This document shows, one piece after another, positions 28,801 through 38,760 of a DNA stretch of 64,000 nucleotides. The notes under the pieces are model-generated. The model did not search any database, was not told the origin of the DNA, and was given only the letters and a program-made list of their open reading frames with translations. The stretch's first letter is position 1. Each line of letters begins with the position of its first letter. The position numbers and the translations under genes were made by a program. The stretch is from Anas platyrhynchos (Eukaryota; Chordata; Aves; Anseriformes; Anatidae), in assembly GCF_047663525.1 (NCBI RefSeq), contig NC_092589.1, positions 56,849,501-56,913,500 of the forward strand. The letters run 5' to 3'.

Positions 28801-31800
28801 CTGCAGTCTGTGTAGCCTATAACAGCAGTAGGATGTAATCCTCTCACTCCTAGTGGTAAATGTCAGTAAAAGGGTTTTTTTTTTTTTTTTCCCCTCAGAA
28901 GGATCACTGTTCAATTCTTCACATAGAAACATAGATTTAAGAAGATAACAACTAAAGACTGGCATCTGTGGTCCTCACACAACTGAATAGTCCTACTTAC
29001 TTACTGGGTATTAAATAAAAAAAATAATAAAAACAAAATAATTATTGCTCAGAGGTAAAGTAATGAGAGTACAAGCATACAAATATAATCAGTAAAGAGT
29101 TCTTTCACTTGTAGTCTAAAATGTGGAAGTGACTAAAAATTAACTTGTGGGAAGATTTTAAACTAAAAGAGGGGTAACTTACACTATATGTTAGGAGGAA
29201 ATCCTTCACTGTGAGGGTGGTGAGGCCCTGGCACAGGCTGCCCAGAGAAGCTGTGGATGCCCCATCCCTGGAGGTGCTCAAGGCCAGGCTGGATGGGGCT
29301 TTGGGCAACCTGGGCTGGTGGGAGGTGTCTGGAACTGGGTGGGCTTTAAGGTCCGTTCTGACCTGAGCCGTTCTATGAAAGATCTGACACGTTCTAGAGG
29401 AAAATTATTTTAAAGAACTGCATTTCTCTGTTTATCACAAAAGGTAGAAAAAATCTTTTGCATTCTCTGTTAGGACTTTTTTTTTTTAATTGCTCTTCTT
29501 TGATAAAGTTTAGCACATGAACAATGCTTATCAGTGTGGTATTTGATCAGTGAAGAAGCATCAATATTTTTTTTTCCTCTTGGCTTTGTATTTATCAAAA
29601 TGTTGAAATGATCCTAAGATACTGCTCAGTATTAACACTTGTCCTTTGGATTTAGTTCTAGGCAGTTACCAAGGACAAATACACCCTTGCAAAGGGCATG
29701 AGCAAAATCTCTCTTGATCCTTATTTATTCTGATTTGGACATCCCCAAAGTGGAAGCTGGTAACAAAACAGTGCTCTGTAAGCATGTGTGTATACATACA
29801 CATATGAGCATGGACACCAACTTGGGAGATCTCTAGTTACACCATTAAACCACGTCCTATTATTTCCTTACCACAGCTAATGAACTTTCTTAACTCCTTC
29901 AGTAGAGATTGTGTTGAGTAGATCTAAAAACGCTGATGATTATTTCTGATGTTTTCCTGCCTCAAGAGTCTAAACATACACAACATGTAGAACTTCTCCC
30001 ACTTGGAAGATGGAAAAAGAATGGACAAAAATAACCTCTACACAGAATCTTTAAATAGAAGTCATTATCCGTGAAAATTGCTGGCAAAAAAAACTCGAAT
30101 GCTATTTAAATGCTTGATTGTCCCAGAAAAAATAAGTGCTATGTAGAAACAGTTGACTTGGTTTTACTGACAGCAGTCAAACCGTGTTTGGTCAAAAGCT
30201 TGATTATTCGGTGTTATTAAATATAAAGATCTCTGTAAACACCACAATTTGTCATATGATTATCAAATACTGTGTTCAAAGCATCGAGAATCCTGATTAA
30301 TGAAATGCTTAAAAAAAAAAAAGATGACAAGAGTAAACTAGTATGATATCATGGGAGAAAAAGGCATCACTAACAAAAAGAACATTTTATTCATAAACCT
30401 GTTATTCTATGTGCAGATTATTTTCTCTTCATTACTGCTCCTATACCAGAAAAAAGGATAACTCTTTGATTTAAGAAATCAGCTATTAACCAATGCCAAA
30501 ATATATGCTCCACACTGTATTTTTTTTTTTTCTGGAAAAACAAGCAGGAACTGGGAGAAAAAGAAATGACTTTTTTTTTCCAGACCCAGGCCTCAATCCT
30601 GTAAACGTTCTCTTGTGTATATGAATGTATCTGAAAGGAAGCAGTGCTTAAAATAAATGAATGTTAAGTTCAACTGCTTTGGTTGACTGTTCAGGGTGTT
30701 CACTGCTTTATATGACCTAACCCACTGTAAAATTAAACACCTGACTAAATGCTGGTAAAATTGGATGCTTCTCATAGGGAAGCTGCTGCATATGACCATT
30801 TAATTTTAACACACACATCCCAAAACAGAATTTCTTAATTGAAAGCCTCTGCAGTCATTCACAAAACAGGACTATGTAGCCTCATTTCAAAGTAAATATG
30901 GGGCTCTGGTTCTACAAATTCTTATGATACTTAGTTAAGTCCACTGTCATGAAGGAGGTACAATAAGTTCAATTTCAGCTTTATCTCTTGCCAGTAACAT
31001 TGATGCCATTCTGTTAGACTAGGGTCTCATACTGTTGCTTTCTCAAAATATGAAAACAATCATGATGCTGTGATGCTACAACTCCTCCATTAAATTGCTA
31101 TTTTTGCTCCCATCAAACTATTTAAATTGGTCCCAGACCATGTCACATTTGCTTGTTTCTACTCCGACTTGTATGCTGTGGTTTCACTGGCACAAAAGAT
31201 ACCACAAACCAGCAAAGATGCTGAAAGAATGGGTATTTTATTTCTTTCCAGCATTAATTCTGGGATGGTTGGGTTACTTCTTTGAACAGCACTGCCAGCT
31301 TATGTTTGCCTGACATACCTGCCAAGCTATGGCCTCATCTTAAATGGAAAAAAATACTGTTTAGACATTAAGCATCTAATAAGGATGCGATCATCTTTAG
31401 GTATTCATAGGTACACTTCTATTCTTATACATAATGTGTTATTAAATATAATAGGCAATGACCTGCAGTAAGTCTACATTTAAATAAGAATGCTACCGCA
31501 AAACTTTACCTCTTTGGTAACAAAACCTCAGAGAGCCTCTACAGATGTTCTCCAAGTCTAGTCTTCCCTTTTGAAATTGCTCACCTACAAGTGCCCTGAC
31601 AAAATACCTTCTTTCTACACTTTGCAGTATTAAAGTTAAGGGACCCAGGAATCATATTTTTTTCCTAGCAAACTGCTGAAATTCATTTGCGCAGATAGTA
31701 ACAGATACTGGTTTTCAGTAAAAGTTTAAATGGTATGTATCGTATGGAGCCACTTCCAGCAAATGTATTTTAGGATGTCAATGTAATGTCACTCTTGATT

Positions 31801-33866
31801 AAATCAAGACAGGTCTGACAGCCAAGAATATACAATATCTGGAAAAATGCCATGTCCAAGATAAAGGACTTTAAAAAAAAAAAGTTAAAAAATAGAACTT
31901 CTTTATTGTAATACATTCTTATAACTAGTGGAACAGTGTTTTATTTTTTTCATATTATGTATTCCACATCTTACAGGCTTTCTGCCTCTCCATCCCACTG
32001 TTACTCCATGGTTTCCTCTCTTCCCAGTTCATGATAGCACCACAGGACTGCATGGTAAGTTGGATCGCTGAAGCTCATGACTGAAGGATGTTCACATCAC
32101 AGGATAAAAATAGATCATCGATTACATTGCGTTGTATAGCAGTAGTATGATTAAAGCTAACAGTGTAAGCTTAATGTTGTTTTATTTCAACTAATCTCAA
32201 GCACTAAAGTATTTAGCAGCACCAACTCTGAATTGATTTTTTAAAACTATTACTACTCCTAATGACTTAATTGAAGGTCTAGAGCTCTTACCGTCAACTT
32301 TGGACAGCCAAGTTCTACATGTACTGACATTTTTATAAGCAATTTTTTGCATTTTTTTTCTGTGTATCACAACTGGAAAACAGTTTAAAAGGAACAAACC
32401 TTACTGAACCAGTTTGGATTCTTCTTTTTTGTCATGGCAAGTGTGGTGCCAAAACCTGCTATCATTCCTGCTGTTGCAACAGTACCCAGAAAAATTCCAC
32501 CTGCCGAGAAAAGTTTAAGAAATAAAAATTAAGATTTTGTTTTCTAGGGTGAAAAATAGTAAAAACCTGTTTTGAAAATAACTGAAAAATGAGAATCTGT
32601 CAGCATGTGCTGAAGGGAAAGGATGTTGTCCAAATTATTTACATTAACCCAGTACAGCGAGTAGGACAATTATTTTTGAAATAGAGGACTTTGACAATGC
32701 ATAGCAAGTGTTTATTTGTGAAGCATGGAATGCAGAAGTCTTTTTGCATCCCAGAATGCCTTTTCACAGTACTTCCAAATGTCCGCTGCTCCCTCAGCAA
32801 CCTCTCTCACTCCAGAGCCAGGCTACTAAAATCATCTTGGTCTATCACTGTGCCTTGCCCTTCTCCAGAGGAAGATGTGTGCAATTCTTCTGCTGCACCA
32901 TTTGATACTTTAAAGAGACATCCGAGAAATCCGTGAGTACCTCAGAAAACCATTCTGTAAGCAACACTTCCTTGGTTTTGTCTGTTTTCTGTTCTAATGC
33001 TCTATTTCAAAATAATAATAATAAAAAGGCATGAGCTTTCCCAAGACACAGAGCACCCCTCACTTTCAGTTCTTCAGTGTTTCCAAAGTTACATGGGGTC
33101 CATTGGTCCCTCTGCTTCTTGCATCAGAAGGGCATGTGTAGCCACAACCAGACTGCTTTTAAGAGAAAGATGCACCACAGGCTGGGTGCACTGCACAAAA
33201 GCATCTGGTTCATACTGAAATCCCCTCTTTAGGGGGCTACTCGTTCTTATTTTGTGACCAAAAAGATAAACTGCAGTCAGGTTTAAAAATAAAATGGCCT
33301 GAATAGAAAGCAAGATGCAAAACATTCTTATGTTAGGTATAATAGCCTAAAAAATTAATTAGGCTGTTACTGTTGATGGGGAAGTTTGCTGTGATCATGT
33401 CACTGAAGCACATGAGGTACCTCAGGCAGTGCCAGCACGCGGGACGCCCGCTGCCTTTTACACTTCAGGGTCTACTAACCAGCAACCTGGTTGTGATTTT
33501 TTTTTCCCCTGATTTCGGAAACAACCACGGGTTTTTATCAGCCCCTGCCCTCAGCAGAGGCGGACCTCCACGCGTGCCTGGGGCCGGGGCCTCCCCTCAG
33601 CGCCCCCCGGGGCAGCGAGTGCGGGTCTCCAGCCCCGCCGGAGCCGGAGCGGCAGCGGGGGCGCCCCGGGGAGCTCCGCTCCTCGGCCAGGGCCAGCCCG
33701 GGCCGGGGCCATCCCGGGCCGGCTCCTCCTCGCCACCGATCCCCGCACCTTTGATGAGGAAGACCTCGTCCTGGGCGGCCGCGGAGCTCCCGGCGCCCCG
33801 GGGCAGGGCCGGCCCCAGCCCCGCGTCCAGCGGAGCCGCCGCGGCGCCCTGCGGGGCGTCCCCCAT
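13723..33866 (-). CDS. TMEM242: TMEM242 coding span (four exons, 151 residues)
   Basis: The family is known as a mitochondrial inner-membrane protein that works with TMEM70 to assemble the c-subunit ring of ATP synthase. The coding sequence joins 33749-33866, 32400-32500, 27652-27789 and 13723-13821 (118, 101, 138 and 99 bases, the last including the stop) in one frame with GT-AG junctions. Residues 1-33 are a variable Ala/Gly/Pro-rich start. The conserved part begins at DEVFLIKGG. Residues about 41-62 form helix 1, followed by the basic [11 protein letters not shown] loop. [20 protein letters not shown] leads into helix 2, about 96-112. The tail ends [10 protein letters not shown]. Human TMEM242 is 141 residues; the extra length is in the N-terminus. 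Introns are about 1.25, 4.6 and 13.8 kb. The gene diverges from ZDHHC14, as in human. No frameshift or internal stop is visible. Identity is from recognising the protein, not from a search. Confidence 0.95.
14112..14168. repeat. Palindromic TG/TA/CA repeat plus (TTTG)n
   Basis: Five TG units, a TA run, then four CA units make 14112-14147 almost fully self-complementary. A (TTTG)n tract follows to 14168. Such tracts can extrude as cruciforms and are highly polymorphic. Confidence 0.9.
15350..15365. repeat. T16 homopolymer in a T-rich tract
   Basis: Sixteen T at the end of a longer pyrimidine-rich stretch that starts near 15330. It lies within TMEM242 intron 3. Confidence 0.85.
16325..16347. 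repeat. T23 homopolymer
   Basis: Twenty-three T on the plus strand, which is poly(A) in the direction of TMEM242 transcription. No retroelement body is recognisable on either side. Confidence 0.9.
20815..20837. repeat. Inverted repeat, 10-bp arms and 3-base loop
   Basis: TATGCTATTT and AAATAGCATA flank the loop ATG. It lies at the end of an AT-rich run from about 20755 and is probably incidental to that composition. Confidence 0.7.
24056..24074. repeat. CA/TA dinucleotide run
   Basis: A short CA run passing into a TA run inside TMEM242 intron 3. The C-rich sequence 50-100 bases to its right contains repeated CCACCAACCCC words. Confidence 0.7.
27652..27789 (-). CDS. TMEM242: TMEM242 coding exon 3
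   Basis: Encodes 46 residues (74-119) in phase 0 at both ends. The exon runs from [14 protein letters not shown] through [16 protein letters not shown] to [16 protein letters not shown]. It contains the most conserved TMEM242 block and the second membrane helix. The acceptor reads TTTGCTCCTAG and the donor is a full-consensus GTGAGT at 27651-27646. This exon alone is enough to identify the gene. Confidence 0.96.
28875..28890. repeat. T16 homopolymer
   Basis: Sixteen T followed by CCCCTC, within TMEM242 intron 2. Confidence 0.85.
29155..29382 (+). mobile_element. CR1 LINE 3'-end fragment
   Basis: Typical avian CR1 tail. A diverged lead-in with TGTTAGGAGGAAATCCTTCA is followed by CTGTGAGGGTGGTGAGG, then CAGGCTGCCCAGAGAAGCTG, GGATGCCCCATCCCTGGAGG and CAAGGCCAGGCTGGATGGGG, ending near TTTAAGGTCCGTTCTGACC and TTCTATGA. 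It is 5'-truncated, as most CR1 copies are, and retains no reading frame. The short segment usually present between GGGAGGTGTC and TGGAACTGG (the CCCTGCCCATGG part) is missing, and only traces remain of the terminal 8-bp repeats. It lies antisense within TMEM242 intron 2. Confidence 0.95.
32400..32500 (-). CDS. TMEM242: TMEM242 coding exon 2
   Basis: A 101-base exon that finishes the Gly-40 codon begun in exon 1 and encodes [26 protein letters not shown] and NPNWFSK. It carries the first membrane helix and the basic loop after it. The acceptor reads TTTTCTCGGCAG. The inferred donor is GTTTGT right after the AAG codon of Lys-73, chosen because it keeps the frame and family length. A stronger-looking GTAAGG lies five bases earlier but would shift the frame. 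Confidence 0.94.
32501..33748 (-). other. TMEM242 intron 1
   Basis: A 1.25-kb intron with donor GTGCGG and acceptor CTCGGCAG. The part near exon 1 belongs to the CpG island. A small (AAT)n/(ATA)n run sits near 33010-33025. No other feature is visible. Confidence 0.85.
33749..33866 (-). CDS. TMEM242: TMEM242 coding exon 1
   Basis: From the ATG at 33866 the exon encodes 39 residues plus the first base of a Gly codon: [16 protein letters not shown], a Pro/Gly/Ala-rich stretch, then [11 protein letters not shown]. The last part aligns with human NDRLFLVKGG. The donor is GTGCGG. The start is chosen because it gives a family-like length. The reading frame stays open further upstream, so the ATG at 34229 cannot be ruled out from the frame alone. 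Codons are strongly GC-ending, as expected inside a CpG island. Confidence 0.92.
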
Positions 33867-33934
33867 GGCCCGGCAGGAGGCGGTGGCGATGGCTAACCCG
33901 GAAGAGAAGGAGGAGGGCAGGGACAGGCAGCCGC

Positions 33935-33962
33935 TCTTCCTCCTCCTCCTCTTCCTCCTCCA
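33935..33962. repeat. (CCT)n pyrimidine repeat in the TMEM242 leader
   Basis: CTTCCTCCT-type repeats on the plus strand, which read as a GGA/GAA purine repeat in the presumed TMEM242 5' untranslated region, about 70-95 bases upstream of its ATG. Confidence 0.85.
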
Positions 33963-34012
33963 GCCGCTGAACACCAGCCTTTTCTGGCAAGGAGGCGGCC
34001 GAGCGCAGCCCT

Positions 34013-34025
34013 CCCCCCCCCCCCC
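34013..34025. repeat. C13 homopolymer
   Basis: Thirteen C on the plus strand (G13 on the TMEM242 sense strand), inside the CpG island. It is prone to length errors in assemblies. Confidence 0.85.
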
Positions 34026-34105
34026 GGGTGTTCCCTCCCCGGCTTCCCTCAGTGCACCTCCCCGTGAGCCTCTGGAGTTTGTACCCGAGCGGCTCACTGC
34101 GGGGG

Positions 34106-34122
34106 ATTGGGTTGCTAGGCGA
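34106..34122 (-). promoter_or_regulatory. CCAAT box and X-box-like site upstream of TMEM242
   Basis: The plus strand reads ATTGG followed directly by GTTGCTAGGCGA, so the minus strand has TCGCCTAGCAAC then CCAAT. CCAAT is the NF-Y core. The adjacent word resembles an RFX X-box half-site. It lies about 240 bases upstream of the TMEM242 ATG, in the right range for a core promoter. Factor binding is inferred from motif shape only. Confidence 0.5.
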
Positions 34123-34261
34123 AAAATGGAGTATTTTGGGAAACTTCCTGGTCGCAGGGCTTGTGAAAGCCAACCCGGAGCCTTTTCTGGCAGGGCGTGT
34201 GCTGCGCCGGCTGCACGGCGTTTGGGCATGAAGGAGCAGCTGGGAGAGAAACACGAGCTCA

Positions 34262-34310
<49 letters not shown>
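34262..34310. repeat. (GT)14(TA)11 microsatellite
   Basis: Fourteen GT units pass directly into about eleven TA units, and a CA/TA-rich tail continues to about 34325. It lies just upstream of the TMEM242 CpG island. The alternating purine-pyrimidine tract can adopt Z-DNA and is likely to be length-polymorphic. Confidence 0.95.
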
Positions 34311-34787
34311 CACATACATATATAATAATTATTTTCGTAGCTTAAGGCAGAAGTGTATACGGTTATATAAAGTATTTAGATGTCATTAGTATGCATAACA
34401 CTAAAACAACAGCATACATAGATTTTGAGTGTAAATTGTGCCCAGATCACCCAGATATCTGCAAGGAGAATCATTGAACTGTCGGGATAATAACCTCTTT
34501 TTTTGTCCTTGATGATAAAGTCCTGGATTTTCTTTTCAAGATAGTTTTTTTGAGTTCACATCAATCAACACATCACTTTCTTTCAAATCTCCAGGACAAG
34601 GGAGAAAGATGAGAAAAGGAATAATGGTGTTATTTAATCTTGGTTTGAACAATGCCAGGAATCTATCTTTAAGAGAGTCAGATAAGATCTGTCTCTATTA
34701 ATCATTCACAAAGACTTAAAGTAGGGCATAAAACCCATGAATCCCACTCTGTCTTGCTGAGTAACTTAAAATTCCTAGTGTTGTAAA

Positions 34788-34800
34788 ATAAATGGTCTTG

Positions 34801-34840
<40 letters not shown>
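34788..34840 (+). repeat. AATAAA followed by A37, retrocopy-like end
   Basis: AATAAA starts at about 34788, and some 10 bases after it ends a run of 37 A begins at 34804. This is the layout of a polyadenylated mRNA end copied back into the genome. I cannot recognise the sequence upstream (about 34380-34787) as any known gene, and I see no clear target-site duplication. CR1 elements do not end in poly(A), so the CR1 family does not explain it. A slipped homopolymer next to a chance AATAAA is the alternative. Confidence 0.5.
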
Positions 34841-34843
<3 letters not shown>

Positions 34844-37779
34844 CAGCAGAATTGTGTCCATCTGGTTTGCAATATCAATCTTTTCTTGTTCTCCTTTGAA
34901 ATATAATTTACACAGAAGCCTTGCGTTTTCTCTTCTTATTCCTTCTCAGTCACTGTTACAGTACACAAGTGAACAGACTGTAGCTACTCAGAATTAACCT
35001 GTTGTCTTTTCTAAAGTTGTTATCTTTCTCTAAAACCAGACATTTTTCTGAAAGACTGATTTTTATGATTCTAGTATCAAATATTCGAATCTTCCCAAAA
35101 CGAGGGCATGAAAATGTATATGCAAATAAGGTTATATAGGTGATGGTAGGATTGAAAAATGCATTACTTTTTACTAATCTAATTTGACTACAAGCCTGAA
35201 TTTAGACAACATCAGTAAATGATAATTGCGAGGTTCAGGCACTGTGTGCATGTTTAATATTTGTTAAAGTTTGCAATGGCCAGGATGCCAAGTTTCACAG
35301 CAAAGCAATTGTGGATGGTAGACTTCCTTCTGTGGTCTTCTTTGATTATAAAAAAGAAATAGTAAGGCAAAAGCAGACGGTATGAAGCAAAATTTTCAGC
35401 TTCAAAGTATGTGTAAATCTGCATCCATGATTCTGAAGTTGTGTTTAGGATTTTTACATCAACCCTTGGGTTTTCATGAAAAATTTGTAACACAGTGCCT
35501 CTCTTAAGGAATTTCATAAAGCATACAGTATTTATGAGGGTGAGGTATGGAAACACAAAAAGCAAGAGCACAAGGAAGAAAATAAATTTAAGAAATATAC
35601 AGAAGAAACAGGTTTGCATAAAGACATCCCCTAAGTTTTATGGGTTTTGTTGTTGTTTTAAAATAATCCTTGTGAATATGTGGTGTTCCTGCCTATAAGC
35701 AGCTAACCCAAGAAATAAGAACACTGTGTGCAAACTTCTTAACATAATGCTGCAAAATATTTCAGTCCTGGCCTGTGTTTCTCCTGCTCCATGTCCTCTT
35801 ATGAGCAGACAGATGGCTAATTGTGCAGGAGTGCACAGTGACAGGAGAACACCAGCAATTCACGCTGAGGGCTGGTTTCACTTGAGGACCAGGGTTGACA
35901 TCCAGATCTTTAGAAGAGAAAGAGCTAGTTTATAAGCTCACTGGGACAAAATAAATATATTTACTGAACTACCCAACTGTCTGATAGTATGTATTCAGAG
36001 CAGCCTTCAGTGCCACTGCAGAGGAAGTTGGCAGATGAAACACAGCATCAGGCTTGGAGATAGAAAATCCAATTCAAAGCTTACAGGAGGTTGATTTGAA
36101 TACTGGTTAAAATGACATGTTCGCTAACAGAATTTAATTATGTAAAAGAATTTTAAAAGGAGCCAAATGCTGGTTTTGGAAGGAGAGAAAATACAGCAGT
36201 TGAGCTGCTTGTTAGCTCTTGGGTGAGTTGAGTCTTGCTCTTTGACTGAGTTGGGTCATTTCCTGTATTTATGAAAGCTTTGATATTCCTGAAAATACAG
36301 GGCACCCTTAGCTTTGTGTACAGAAGGAGGCATGAGGAAGCTGGTTAAGCATTTCAGATCAATTTTCTGGTCTATTGGACAAGAAAGGGAAGCATTCTGC
36401 AACTATGATTTTGTTTCTAGCGTAGTTTCTGGTTTTATGGTAATAAGAAATAAGCTGGTTACTGTTGTGCCTTTCTTTAGACTTTGGTGTCTGAAATTCA
36501 CGTGCTGAGAGTAAGTCCTCAGATCTCTTTTAGGAAAGATCTGGCCACTGAATAATGATTTATAGGATTTAGACACAGATATCCTGACAAAGTCAGTGAT
36601 CATTTGTCAGATAGAAGAACAATTATAGTAAGAGCCTTGCATCTGAGAAACAGAAGACGCTTCAAAAATATTGATTGAGCTAGCTTCACAGATTTATGTG
36701 AGGGGTATTTTTCCATTTAGAGAAGAGGAAGTGAAGAAATCAATCGGTTTGCACAAAGTTTTGCTGTAGTTCTTTGGCAAAAGAATAGGCTGGGAAGATG
36801 GATCCCTAGATATCTGGTCATCCCCTTCAGCACTAGTCTGCTTTTCTACCTTACTGTTTACTTCTGCAGAAGATAAAATGATTCTTTTTTTATTTCACTT
36901 TTTGGTTATTCGGTAGCTCAGGCTTAACCTAGGACAAGACTGACTGTTGCATTGACACCACAGTGTCCTGTATTTGTAAGGCCAGAGCCTGGCCACAGTT
37001 CAGTAAATGGCAGAAGTCCCACTGGCAGTGTGGCCAGAGCTCCAGTTAAAAATCCCAAATTAGCACTCATGTGATGACATTAAGGCTGATCAGAGGCACA
37101 CTGCACATTTCAGAGATGTTGATGTCACATGTTGGGGCTGTCACATGTCTTGGACCGTGTTCGTGTGGCTCTGCAGAGATGGGGACATTTGGGGAGCTCC
37201 TGGGGAGTGATGACTTGCATTTGGGGCTTCAGGAGATACAGGTTTCTGGGGGATGGTTCTGAGGACATCTCAGGGGCTTCTTGCACATAAGTGTTTCTAC
37301 TTATTTTCTGTTCTTATCCCTTACTAAACTACATGTTTTATTACCTGCTCAATGTTTAGAATGCTCTTTCTCTGAAAATGAAATATGCCCTCGTCTCTTT
37401 GGCTGTGCCCACATTCCCTTCTTAACTACAGAAACAAATCATAGATCCTTCCCCAATTCCTGTGATGCTACCATTGCTTTAGGGGCCTAACAAATATTTA
37501 TGAGCTCTTATTTTTTTTTTTAATTATTATTATTTTTTGTGGGATACCATGTCTTTAAGGATTTCAGTATGTATTTCATTACAGAATGAAATATTATCTA
37601 TCAACTTTTATAATTATTTTGCAGTGCTAGAAAAGCCTTTAACATGGCCCAGAGAAAAATGTATGTCTGATTAATTTAAAAAAAAGAAAAAGCAAAAAAT
37701 AATTTATTATTGCTGTGGTGCCCATAAAGCATGGTCTGGGACTTCAGACTCAGCCACTCTGCCTATATGTCTGACCTGA

Positions 37780-37808
37780 GGTAACAAAGGTGGTCTGGTA
37801 ACAAAGGT
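37780..37808. repeat. 17-bp tandem duplication
   Basis: GGTAACAAAGGT occurs at 37780-37791 and at 37797-37808, with GGTCT-type sequence between. It is a small local duplication. Confidence 0.75.
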
Positions 37809-38539
37809 TAGATGGTGAGCTGTTGTCACCTGGCAATAGCCTGGAATCAAGGTTTTCTGTGGAGAAAAGTCTGTGGACAGAAGAGACCTCTTGGTGACAG
37901 CGCAATATGTAGGGTTATGTATCCTGTGTGTGTGTTTCCAGCTGTGGGCTTCACTGGGTACCTCCGAGTCCACCACTCAAACAGGTCCCCACGACCGTCC
38001 CTCATGAGGGCAGTCGGGCTCAGATTAAAGTTAAAGCCCTGAGCAACCTGGCCTGAGCTCTCAGCTGACCCTGCTTGGAGAGGAGGCTGGGCTGGAGACC
38101 TCCAGGGTTCCCCGTCACCCTGGGCGGCTTGGTACAGCCGGCACATTCCCCTGAAAACCCAGCGTGAGTTAGTCAGAGAGGCTGCGTAAGAGTGGCAGCA
38201 AACTTGGCTCGTTTTCATCTGATTCAGATCTAACTCACCAAATTATGATGCCTTCCAGTGCCGGGGGAACACACTACCATCATGGGCCAACGCTCAGCAG
38301 CAGGAGCATCTCCAGGGCCATTTTCAGAAGTGGATGATGTCTGGATGGGCCAGGAGGAGAGCTGCTGTGCCCAGCCCATGCCACTGGGTGTCCTCATGAG
38401 GCCAGCTACACTGGTCTGGGGGCCTTCGGCGGTGGCACATGTTGCAAAACACACGGGAAAGGGATTGGGCTGGTGTTTTATTTGTCGTTGGGCGATGGCC
38501 AATATCAAATTGACTCATATAGTACATCACCCGCCGAGA

Positions 38540-38760
38540 AACCCAGCCACAAAATTAATTGGCATGAATATGAAATGTATACTTCTCCTAATCAGCTTCA
38601 GCGAAGATTATATCCAAAGGCCCTTTTTGCGGTCATTCACAGAGCTTAATTGCTATAGTTAATATTACAATTAAAAAAAAAGGCCTGGGAGGAGAGCTGA
38701 ATATTAGGCTCATGATGAATGATAATTATCACTTTGTGTAGATGGGTGAAAAACGTTTCT
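38540..38760. promoter_or_regulatory. Candidate conserved non-coding element
   Basis: This stretch is dense in homeodomain and POU-like words: ATTAATTGGCATGAATATG, TTAATTGCTATAGTTAAT, TTACAATTAA and AATGATAATTATCAC. It has no open frame and no repeat similarity. The look is that of deeply conserved developmental enhancers, but nothing here proves conservation. Confidence 0.2.

Larger units (their letters stand above)
27790..32399 (-). other. TMEM242 intron 2
   Basis: A 4.6-kb intron with donor GTTTGT and acceptor CTCCTAG on the minus strand. It holds a CR1 fragment in plus orientation at about 29155-29382 and T16 at 28875-28890. I see no coding potential; the short open frames look random. 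Confidence 0.85.
33540..34250. promoter_or_regulatory. CpG island at the TMEM242 5' end
   Basis: A sharp rise in GC and CpG content, centred on exon 1 of TMEM242 and ending just before the GT/TA microsatellite. It is typical of a broad, constitutively active housekeeping promoter. Transcription to the left (TMEM242) probably starts between the exon 1 ATG and the CCAAT box at about 34.11 kb. The exact start cannot be read from the sequence. Confidence 0.85.

Noticed and set aside
33373-34389. 338-codon open frame on the plus strand over the TMEM242 island
   Set aside because: It runs antisense to TMEM242 exon 1, is low-complexity Pro/Ala/Gly/Ser, and ends by reading through the GT/TA microsatellite. 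Lack of stops follows from CpG-island composition.
35254-35619. 121-codon minus-strand frame with a hydrophobic start
   Set aside because: The hydrophobicity comes from T-rich sequence. No similarity is recognised and no gene context supports it.
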